From the NCBI GenBank assembly GCA_030627335.1, contig DAOUSH010000025.1, forward strand, positions 1-6,264: 6,264 nt of DNA. Direction: 5' to 3'. Below, in pieces: positions 1 to 5,258 of this stretch. Position numbers and translations under genes: made by a program. The notes under the pieces were generated by a model that searched no databases, was not told the origin of the DNA, and saw only the letters and a program-made list of their open reading frames with translations. Positions within the stretch are counted from its first letter, which is position 1. Each line of letters starts with the position of its first letter. This DNA is from Dehalococcoidia bacterium (lineage in GTDB: Bacteria > Chloroflexota > Dehalococcoidia > Dehalococcoidales > W693).

Positions 1-744
1 GCTATCCAGCCAGGCGGCTGACTTTACATCCCTATCCAGGAGATATTTAATATAGCGTTTCATTATAATTTCAAGCTCGATGGAAAGATTATTGCTTATA
101 TTAAGGTTGTCAGGGGTATTCTGCTCGTTCCCCTGAAGCAGCTTCAAAGCCTCCAGCCCGTTAATGGAAACACGATAACTGAAAGGGCGGCTATGACTGC
201 ACCTGGGGCATAGGATGCCGCCGGAGCTGGGGCGGAAATAACTATCGCTGTTTTTAAGTGGCGACTGGCATGAAACGCACTGCTCCAGCCGGGGGCGGTA
301 ACCAACCTCGTTGAGCAGGTGCAGTTCGAAGTAGCGCAGTAATATTTCTTTATCACCACAAAGGCATAGACGATTCATCGTTTCAACAAGCAAATCGAAC
401 AGGGATTTATCTTCGACGTGATCGGCGGTAAACTGGTTGACCAGTTCGGTAACGTAGAGGGCGTAAGAGATAAGCCAAAGGTCGCTCTTTAGCGGTAAAT
501 ATCCGTTGATAGTCTGGCTGCCGATTACGGTATCCAGGTTTTTACCTCTGGCTAACGATACCTGACTATGAGTGAGCAGCTCCAGGTGCCCTGACAGCTT
601 GCTTCTCGGGCGCCGGACCCCCTTGGCTACCGCCTGAATCTTGCCCAGATGCGGGGTATAGAGGGTGAGGATTCTATCCGCTTCACCCAGCTTGGTCTTC
701 TTTATAATAAAGGCTTCTGTCTGATAATTTCGTGGCTTGGTCAT
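1..744 (-). CDS. recO: DNA repair protein RecO (C-terminal end beyond window)
   Basis: RecO acts in the RecFOR pathway: it binds DNA and SSB and, with RecR, helps load RecA at single-strand gaps. An open frame of 248 codons runs from ATG at 744 to base 1 with no stop. The N-terminus (MTKPRNYQTEAFII..., about residues 1-80) has the RecO OB-fold pattern, including LGEADRILTLYTP and KGVRRPRSKLSG. A helical region follows. A zinc-site pattern has Cys156/Cys159 (CVSC) and Cys179/Cys182 (CPRC). The last visible residues (YIKYLLDRDVKSAAWLD) resemble the usual RecO end, and the family is about 240-260 residues long, so only a few residues are missing. The start lies 5 nt after the methyltransferase TAG, with only a weak purine-rich ribosome site (GAAAAGAAG), which suggests translational coupling. 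RecR lies in the neighbouring block. Identification is from motifs and overall pattern. Confidence 0.93.
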   Translation of the reverse strand, partial: MTKPRNYQTEAFIIKKTKLGEADRILTLYTPHLGKIQAVAKGVRRPRSKLSGHLELLTHSQVSLARGKNLDTVIGSQTINGYLPLKSDLWLISYALYVTELVNQFTADHVEDKSLFDLLVETMNRLCLCGDKEILLRYFELHLLNEVGYRPRLEQCVSCQSPLKNSDSYFRPSSGGILCPRCSHSRPFSYRVSINGLEALKLLQGNEQNTPDNLNISNNLSIELEIIMKRYIKYLLDRDVKSAAWLDS

Positions 745-749
745 TTTTA

Positions 750-1556
750 CTACTTCTTTTCAGCAAAAAAAATCATCTCCGGAGAATCAATAGAAAAATC
801 CGACTTTTCAAAATCGCCGAAAAGCTCAACAACCCTGAACCCGCATAGCTCCAGCAGGTGTTCCATCTCGTACCTATAAAAATATCGCATGGGAAATGAC
901 TGCACCAGCCTTTCTTCCCTGCCATCCGGGTACGTAACGTAATATATCAGTTCTATATCGTTATATTGCAGGTTGCGGTGGAAGGCTGCCATCCGGTTGG
1001 TACGTCGCAGCTTTCTTCCGTCAGGTAACTGTGTTTCAGGCAGGTCCTCTATTTCCTCTGCATATTTATTGTTATAGACTAATCTTGGAGGGTAAGGGTG
1101 AAAAATATCAAATATTAATTTACCCTGAGGAATGAGGTGCTCGTTAATACAACGGAGGCAGGCTTTCTGTTCGTCAAGGTCAACGATATGCTGAAAAGGC
1201 CTGAAAGGTATGGTCACCAGCGAGTATGTTTCACAGGTTTTAAAATCGGTCATATTCCCCTGGATAAGCTTCACCCGCTGCTGCACTTCAGCTACCTGTT
1301 CGTCCAGTTTTTCCTGGCACTTCGTCAACATATGTGGGGAGAGGTCTAAACCGGTTATTTCGCAACCTGATATAGCGGTCGGAATCAGGACACGACCCGT
1401 GCCACATCCCAACTCAAGAGTCCGACCACCAGTTCCCCTTGAACAGTCCACATAGAAATCAACATCTTTACTTATACTGCGGAGATGCTCATATTCCGAG
1501 TCATAAAATTCAGCAACGAACTGCTGGTTTTCATAGCCACCATATCTGTTTACCAT
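750..1556 (-). CDS. Class I SAM-dependent methyltransferase, substrate unknown
   Basis: A 268-residue protein with a Rossmann-type SAM-binding fold. Motif I is LELGCGTGR at residues 47-55. The acidic end of strand 2 is GLDLS at 69-73, where the Asp would bind the ribose of SAM. Motif III is QGNMTDF at 99-105, and a motif IV-like IPFRPFQH sits at 116-123. GKLIFDIFHP (145-154) fits strand 5, and a C-terminal block near 224-249 (RYFYRYEMEHLLELCGF) is common in methyltransferase 11/25-like proteins. There is no signal peptide or membrane segment, so it should be cytosolic. The substrate cannot be read from the sequence. ATG 1556 is preceded by a modest AGGG about 9 nt upstream; the acetyltransferase stop is 18 nt upstream and recO begins 5 nt downstream. 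It probably shares a transcript with both. A link to DNA repair is not implied by position alone. Confidence 0.88.
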   Translation of the reverse strand: MVNRYGGYENQQFVAEFYDSEYEHLRSISKDVDFYVDCSRGTGGRTLELGCGTGRVLIPTAISGCEITGLDLSPHMLTKCQEKLDEQVAEVQQRVKLIQGNMTDFKTCETYSLVTIPFRPFQHIVDLDEQKACLRCINEHLIPQGKLIFDIFHPYPPRLVYNNKYAEEIEDLPETQLPDGRKLRRTNRMAAFHRNLQYNDIELIYYVTYPDGREERLVQSFPMRYFYRYEMEHLLELCGFRVVELFGDFEKSDFSIDSPEMIFFAEKK

Positions 1557-1574
1557 ATTTCAGTACCCTGCATG

Positions 1575-2363
1575 TTAAAGATTATTCACTTTCCTGGCTA
1601 TGGCTTTCCTTATTTTCTCGTAAGATGGAGGAGGCCCTGTTCGCGCCTTGCTACCGTCTATGTACAGGGCATCTGTGATACCCCATTCTAAAAAGTTTTC
1701 TCTATTAAAGGTGTCAACTGGTTGAAACACTACCTCGCTTCCAAACTCTGAAGCAGTTCTTTTTGCCCTTTCAAAAACCAGGTTCTGAGCCGGACACCAT
1801 CCATTCAAGAATGCTGTTATCGTTACTTTGCCAGGTGTTGTTTCCGGTTTTTTCTTTTGTCTAATCCATTTAGGAGGTATTGCTTCGTGGGTGAAGGGTT
1901 TCCATAGCAGAACCTGCCCCAAAAATCCTTGTTTATCCACCTTTGTGTATCCCTGCTTTCTAAACCACGACGCCTTCATCCAGAACGGTAATGGAATTCC
2001 CCGGGCCGCTATACCTTTAACACCTAAGGCTCTGGCATCATCTCCCGCAGCCTGGAGTAAAGCCTTTCCCATCCCTCGTTTCTGGAAGCTTCCCCTTCCA
2101 TGTTTATACCCGTGAACACAGATGCAATTTATGGAATATAGGTTTTTACCTTCTGCGAATGAGTGCTCAATAGGAATGTATTGTATCATTCCCCCGACTT
2201 TTCCAGTGTCATCTAGTCCCAGTTTAACTCGGAGACCTTCGCTCTTCATTTTGTTGTACTAGACCTCTTTGTGGTCTCCTGCCTCTTTCATCTCTTAAGA
2301 CCAGTCTTCAAGGCAGACAAAATACAATTGTTCATGTTCATCGGCTAGGTCGATTATTTTCAT
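1575..2363 (-). pseudogene. GNAT acetyltransferase with YoaP-like C-terminal domain, interrupted by two in-frame stops
   Basis: The frame reads through from ATG 2363 to TAA 1575 (263 codons) with no frameshift but two internal stops: TAA at codon 23 (2297-2295) and TAG at codon 35 (2261-2259). The segment before and between the stops still reads like protein (MKIIDLADEHEQ..., CLEDWS, EMKEAGDHKEV) and supplies the N-terminal strand and helix expected of a GNAT fold. The start at 2363 has a strong ribosome site; the next in-frame ATG (2249, codon 39) has none at proper distance. From codon 39, 224 codons are intact. QKRGMGKALL (full-length residues about 94-103) is the acetyl-CoA pyrophosphate-binding loop (Q/RxxGxG/A). 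Residues about 178-262 form a thioredoxin-like YoaP-type domain with NGWCPAQ, that is CPAQ with one cysteine. The acceptor substrate is unknown. It is probably a recent pseudogene; a shortened protein from 2249 is a weaker alternative. It is the first gene of the methyltransferase-recO block. Confidence 0.8.
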
Positions 2364-2372
2364 TTTTAGAAT

Positions 2373-2379
2373 CTCCCCT
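2373..2379 (-). promoter_or_regulatory. Ribosome binding site of the acetyltransferase gene
   Basis: AGGGGAG lies 9 nt before ATG 2363. It is the strongest Shine-Dalgarno sequence in this region and fixes the original start at 2363, upstream of both internal stops, and not at 2249. No convincing -35/-10 pair was found for this gene between 2380 and 2440. Confidence 0.75.
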
Positions 2380-2425
2380 CAAAGAGTCTTTGGCCTTTAT
2401 CCCACTCTCTACTTAACATAACACT

Positions 2426-2460
2426 AAAAACAAAACAAAGCTAATCAGCGCTAATCAGCT
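2426..2460 (-). terminator. Probable intrinsic terminator after recR (tandem 10-mer hairpin)
   Basis: On the minus strand, bases 2460-2439 can fold on themselves. Two tandem copies of GCTGATTAGC, flanked by A and T, give a near-perfect palindrome whose only non-Watson-Crick pairs are G-U wobbles, about 8 stem pairs around a short loop. It is followed at once by TTGTTTTGTTTTT (2438-2426). This would end the dnaX-ybaB-recR transcript about 140 nt after the recR stop. The opposite strand would have A-C mismatches, so the hairpin favours minus-strand RNA. The stem is AU-rich, so efficiency is uncertain; an operator made of two tandem sites is an alternative. Confidence 0.45.
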
Positions 2461-2535
2461 ACGAATTGTTTCCCTGAATTATTTTTATAAATATCAAAGC
2501 TAATCACGAAGGAATCGTTTCCCTATTTTAAATAA
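2436..2535. repeat. Imperfect direct repeat, two copies about 50 bp apart
   Basis: Two related units lie in the recR-acetyltransferase gap. Copy 1 (about 2436-2484) has CAAAGCTAATCA, a second GCTAATCA, ACGAATTGTTTCCCT, then an AT-rich end. Copy 2 (about 2495-2535) has CAAAGCTAATCA, ACGAA, GGAATCGTTTCCCT, then an AT-rich end. The shared blocks CAAAGCTAATCA and GTTTCCCT occur in the same order. GCTAATCA therefore occurs three times, at 2440, 2450 and 2499. The units could be repeated protein-binding sites or decayed copies of a short repetitive element. No open frame or terminal inverted repeat accompanies them. Confidence 0.6.
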
Positions 2536-2550
2536 TATCGTTATATTGCG

Positions 2551-2581
2551 TCTCCTCCTCCCTTTCTACCTCACCCCCTTT
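2551..2581 (-). other. Polypurine tract just downstream of recR
   Basis: On the minus strand 29 of 31 bases are purines, interrupted only at 2568 and 2573. The tract contains GGGGG and GGGAGGAGGAG and begins 19 nt beyond the recR stop. The second half resembles a ribosome binding site, but no start codon with an open frame follows, so no small gene is called. The rest of the 236-bp gap (2364-2599) holds only the repeat pair and the hairpin described separately. Confidence 0.5.
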
Positions 2582-2599
2582 AATAGAATGGCTTGAAGG

Positions 2600-3211
2600 C
2601 TAAAATTCCTGCCTGCCCTCGAGGGCACGGGTCAATGTAACATCATCGGCGTACTCCAGCTCGGTGCCGAAGGGAAGTCCTCGTGCTAACCGGGTAACCC
2701 TGATGCCCAGGGGGGCGATGATTTTGTTGAGGTACATAGCCGTGGTCTCTCCCTCTAGGGTGGGGTTGGTGGCGATAATGACCTCATCCACCTGGTTGCC
2801 CGGTAACCTTGAAAGTAGCTCTTTGATTCTGATGTCGCCAGTGCCGACTCCTTCGGTGGGCGATATAGCGCCGTGAAGGACGTGATACAGACCGCGGTAA
2901 GCCCTGACGTGCTCCAGCGCCAGAATATCCTGCGGTTGCTCGACAATACAGATTTTTCTGATATCCCGTTCGCTATTGCGGCAAATAGGGCACTGGTTGG
3001 CGTCAGAGATATTGAAACATATTGAGCATAGCTTCGTATTTTGCCTCAAGGATAGCAGAGCGTCTGCAAGAAAATTAACCTGTTCGTCGGAGGCACGGAG
3101 CAGGTAGTAGGTGAGCCGTTGAGCGCTCTTGGGGCCGATACCCGGTAGCCGTGACAGCTCCTGTATCAGACTGCTTATTGAATCGGTACTATTCTCCGGA
3201 TTTATGTCCAA
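2600..3211 (-). CDS. recR: Recombination mediator protein RecR
   Basis: RecR forms a ring-like clamp and works with RecO (and RecF) to load RecA on gapped DNA. The 203-residue length is typical. In order: an N-terminal helix-hairpin-helix ([15 protein letters not shown], about 19-33); a four-Cys zinc site at Cys62, Cys65, Cys74 and Cys77; a Toprim domain with [14 protein letters not shown] (87-100) and [16 protein letters not shown] (143-158); and the conserved C-terminal [17 protein letters not shown] (174-190). The start is TTG at 3211, chosen because GAGGAG lies 6 nt before it, the helix-hairpin-helix must be included, and the next in-frame Met is far inside at residue 159. It begins 18 nt after the ybaB TAG and is the last gene of the dnaX-ybaB-recR cluster. 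It ends in TAG. Confidence 0.97.
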   Translation of the reverse strand: MDINPENSTDSISSLIQELSRLPGIGPKSAQRLTYYLLRASDEQVNFLADALLSLRQNTKLCSICFNISDANQCPICRNSERDIRKICIVEQPQDILALEHVRAYRGLYHVLHGAISPTEGVGTGDIRIKELLSRLPGNQVDEVIIATNPTLEGETTAMYLNKIIAPLGIRVTRLARGLPFGTELEYADDVTLTRALEGRQEF

Positions 3212-3217
3212 CTTTGG

Positions 3218-3223
3218 CTCCTC
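3218..3223 (-). promoter_or_regulatory. Ribosome binding site fixing the TTG start of recR
   Basis: GAGGAG with a 6-nt spacer (CCAAAG) to TTG at 3211-3209. No ATG or GTG in frame lies nearby, so this site decides the start. The rare start codon with a strong site suggests modest, tuned translation of recR relative to ybaB. Confidence 0.8.
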
Positions 3224-3229
3224 ACTAAC

Positions 3230-3538
3230 CTAATCGGTTATCCCTGGGATTTTAAGCCCCCCAGTCAGCTTGCCTAGGTGCTTATCAGCTAGTTTTTTAG
3301 CTTCGTCCAGAGCGTCGGATACTGCTTTGAATACCAGCTTCTCCAGTTGTTTTGGATTTTCGGGGTCGATAACATCGGCTGATATCTTGATGGACAGGAT
3401 TTTCTGCTGGCCGCTGGCGGTAACCTTAACGGCGCCGTTACCTGACTGTGCCTCGACAGTCATCTTAGCCAGCTCTTTCTGGGTCTTCTCCAATTTTGAC
3501 TTTAGCTCCAGGGCCTGCTTAATCATAGAAAGGTTCAT
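3230..3538 (-). CDS. ybaB: Nucleoid-associated protein, YbaB/EbfC family
   Basis: A 102-residue protein of the YbaB/EbfC family, which forms small dimers that bind DNA and is nearly always encoded between dnaX and recR. The N-terminal half is a long amphipathic helix (about residues 4-30, LELKSKLEKTQKELAKMTVE). Strands follow with the family pattern GAVKVTASGQQKILSIKIS (about 35-53), then DP and a second helix with KLVFKAVSDALDEAKKLADKHLGKLTGG (about 67-94). Length and layout are typical. The start ATG at 3538 overlaps the dnaX TGA as ATGA, and its ribosome site GGAGG (3547-3543) lies inside the dnaX end, so translation is probably coupled. Its precise role in this organism cannot be read from the sequence. 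Confidence 0.96.
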   Translation of the reverse strand: MNLSMIKQALELKSKLEKTQKELAKMTVEAQSGNGAVKVTASGQQKILSIKISADVIDPENPKQLEKLVFKAVSDALDEAKKLADKHLGKLTGGLKIPGITD

Positions 3539-5118
3539 TTTTCCTCCACTTCAATAATTTGAGCGCCTATTCTCTGCGCTTCCTGAACAAGGTGATCTTT
3601 CTCGGATTCATAGACACAGCGAACCCGGCAGGTGTGCCCTACAAAACTATTTATAATTTCGGAGGTTACCTTCATATTTTCCGGTTCCTCTATCTTGTCC
3701 TTAAGATAAGGGTATTTGAAGACCAGGATAACGGTGCCATCTTTACCGGCCATCGGTTTAACACCGGCGCTTCTTAAAATGGCTATAGCCGGCGTTCTTT
3801 TGGTATTTTCCGGAGCCTGCTCAATGACCTGTTTCCAGTTTGCTTCCAGTTGCTCCAGTCGGCTGACCGGCTCTGCTGAAGAGGCAACTCCCGTTTCTAC
3901 CGGTGGTGGTGGGGCTTCGACCGGTTCCATTTTGGATTCTTTGACTTCTGTCTTTTTCTTACGAGAGGTAATAACTTGGGAGGTAGTCTTTGCTGGTGGC
4001 GTAACGGGTTCGGCTAGCTCAGTGGGTGGTGGTATTTTCCCCGACGAAGCTAATGTGCAGTCAACCAACGCCAGCTCAAGGGGCAGGGTGGCATAGTTGT
4101 CAGAGCCCAGCTCAAGCTGTCCGAAGAGCTTGAGCGCCCTCAGTATCTGATCCAGTGAGGACGTAGTGGATAGGTCTTTTAGTTCAGCTATCTCTTCTGC
4201 AGTAAAGTCAAGGTCTTTCTGGCAGCCGTTCTTTATTAGCAGTAGCCCTCTAAGGCAGTCGACTAGTTCTCGGTTGAACTGCTTCAGGTCAAGGCCGTCG
4301 TGACTTACGGCGCTGATAGTTTTCATACCGGACGAGATGTCGTTTTTTATAATATGCCCCGCCAGCTCTCTAGCCCGTTTATCGCCGGTAATGCCCAGGA
4401 TAGCCTGAACCTGGATGAGACTAATATCCGAGCCGTAGTAGGTAGAGATCTGTTCTAGCAGGTTTTCGGCGTCCCGCAAACTACCGGCGGCGCTCCGGGC
4501 AACCAGCCGCAGTGCTTCCGGTTCTATATTTATGCCTTCGGCGCTGCAGATGCGATTCAGCTTTGATATTATATCGTCCTGGCTGACGCGCCGGAAATCA
4601 AAACGCTGGCACCGTGACATAATGGTGGGCAGGATCTTATGGGTTTCGGTAGTAGCCAGTACAAATATCACGCTTGGTGGCGGCTCCTCCAGTGTCTTGA
4701 GCAGGGCATTTGATGCCTCCTTGGTCAGCATGTGAACCTCGTCTATGATATAGACCTTATATTTTGCCTGGCTGGGGGCATAGTTGACCCGCTCTCGCAG
4801 TTCACGGATTTCGTCGATACCGCGATTGCTGGCGGCATCAATCTCAATCACGTCCAGTGCTCTGCCGCCGGTTATAGCCTGGCATATATCGCATTCATTA
4901 CACGGCTCGCCCTTGCCGTTGTCGAGGCAGTTCACCGCCTTAGCCAGTATGCGACCGGTGCTGGTCTTGCCAGTTCCCCTGGGGCCACAGAAAAGGTAGG
5001 CGTGAGAGACGCGTGAACTGTCCAGGGCGTTGAGCAATGTCCTGGTAACCTGCTCCTGGCCGACAACATCGGCTAGAGTTTGCGGTCGCCACTTACGATA
5101 GAAGACCTTCGAATCCAT
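3535..5118 (-). CDS. dnaX: DNA polymerase III subunit tau (gamma/tau), clamp loader ATPase
   Basis: The ATPase of the clamp loader, which opens the sliding clamp and places it on primed DNA; tau also links the loader to polymerase. The 527 residues begin with the family hallmark YRKWRPQTLADVVGQE. Walker A is GPRGTGKTS (45-53). The zinc site is Cys64, Cys73, Cys76 and Cys79. Walker B is VYIIDEVHM (122-130), sensor 1 is ATTE (155-158), the arginine-finger motif is SRC (168-170) and sensor 2 is GSLRDAENLL (212-221). The helical collar domain runs to about 360. A Pro/Lys-rich linker (about 362-415) leads to a tau-type C-terminal domain (about 418-527). All ATPase motifs are intact. A Lys-codon run at 387-389 could be a frameshift site (see findings). 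ATG 5118 has AGGGG at 5132-5128. The gene ends in TGA overlapping ybaB. Confidence 0.97.
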   Translation of the reverse strand: MDSKVFYRKWRPQTLADVVGQEQVTRTLLNALDSSRVSHAYLFCGPRGTGKTSTGRILAKAVNCLDNGKGEPCNECDICQAITGGRALDVIEIDAASNRGIDEIRELRERVNYAPSQAKYKVYIIDEVHMLTKEASNALLKTLEEPPPSVIFVLATTETHKILPTIMSRCQRFDFRRVSQDDIISKLNRICSAEGINIEPEALRLVARSAAGSLRDAENLLEQISTYYGSDISLIQVQAILGITGDKRARELAGHIIKNDISSGMKTISAVSHDGLDLKQFNRELVDCLRGLLLIKNGCQKDLDFTAEEIAELKDLSTTSSLDQILRALKLFGQLELGSDNYATLPLELALVDCTLASSGKIPPPTELAEPVTPPAKTTSQVITSRKKKTEVKESKMEPVEAPPPPVETGVASSAEPVSRLEQLEANWKQVIEQAPENTKRTPAIAILRSAGVKPMAGKDGTVILVFKYPYLKDKIEEPENMKVTSEIINSFVGHTCRVRCVYESEKDHLVQEAQRIGAQIIEVEEK

Positions 5119-5132
5119 TCTTATGCACCCCT

Positions 5133-5160
5133 ATTATAAACCATACCGTTTCATTTCCAA
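5133..5160 (-). promoter_or_regulatory. Predicted sigma70-type promoter of dnaX-ybaB-recR
   Basis: On the minus strand, TTGGAA (5160-5155, 4 of 6 to consensus) and a perfect TATAAT (5138-5133) are separated by 16 nt. They sit between the upstream terminator and dnaX. A start point 6-8 nt after the -10 box would fall near 5127-5125, giving a leader of under 10 nt. That start point would exclude most of the AGGGG (5132-5128) from the mRNA. Confidence 0.6.
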
Positions 5161-5194
5161 AGCATGATTTAACGAAAGAAGATATGCCACTGGT

Positions 5195-5231
5195 ATAATA
5201 AAATCCCCCCTCTCTCTTGAAAGAGGGGGGA
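5195..5231 (-). terminator. Strong intrinsic terminator after the FtsZ-like gene
   Basis: A perfect 10-bp stem pairs 5231-5222 with 5213-5204 (TCCCCCCTCT with AGAGGGGGGA). It has an 8-nt loop and is followed on the minus strand by TTTTATTAT (5203-5195). It starts 27 nt after the TAA of the FtsZ-like gene and separates that gene from the dnaX promoter. The perfect stem could form in either orientation, but the T tract lies on the minus-strand side and no plus-strand gene feeds into it. Confidence 0.88.
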
Positions 5232-5258
5232 TAATAGGTCGTGATAGAAAAGTTTCTA

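Noticed and set aside
144..359. A 71-codon minus-strand frame within recO.
   Set aside because: It is out of frame inside recO, whose own frame carries the zinc cysteines and the family pattern.
649..2115. Plus-strand open frames of 68-95 codons across the methyltransferase and acetyltransferase (for example 649-879, 1137-1349, 1439-1678, 1828-2115).
   Set aside because: They lie antisense to genes with clear motifs, show no family pattern or ribosome sites, and their composition is that of reversed codons.
1575..2363. Reassigned stop codons (TAA/TAG read as amino acids) to explain the acetyltransferase frame.
   Set aside because: The methyltransferase, recR and ybaB end in TAG and the FtsZ-like gene in TAA at the expected family lengths, so both codons act as stops here.
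955..2549. Identical 15-mer ATATCGTTATATTGC at 955-969 (inside the methyltransferase) and 2535-2549 (gap after recR).
   Set aside because: It is AT-rich with no flanking similarity; one copy is coding sequence, so it is most likely coincidence.
3716..5016. Plus-strand open frames inside dnaX, the longest 126 codons (3716-4096).
   Set aside because: They are antisense to the strongly supported dnaX; the Ser/Gly/Val-rich translation reflects the complement of the Pro/Glu-rich linker.
5119..5258. An SRP (4.5S-type) RNA gene, which in some bacteria sits just upstream of dnaX, or a tRNA.
   Set aside because: The conserved GGAAG-type SRP hairpin loop and a cloverleaf are absent; the gap is filled by the terminator and promoter.
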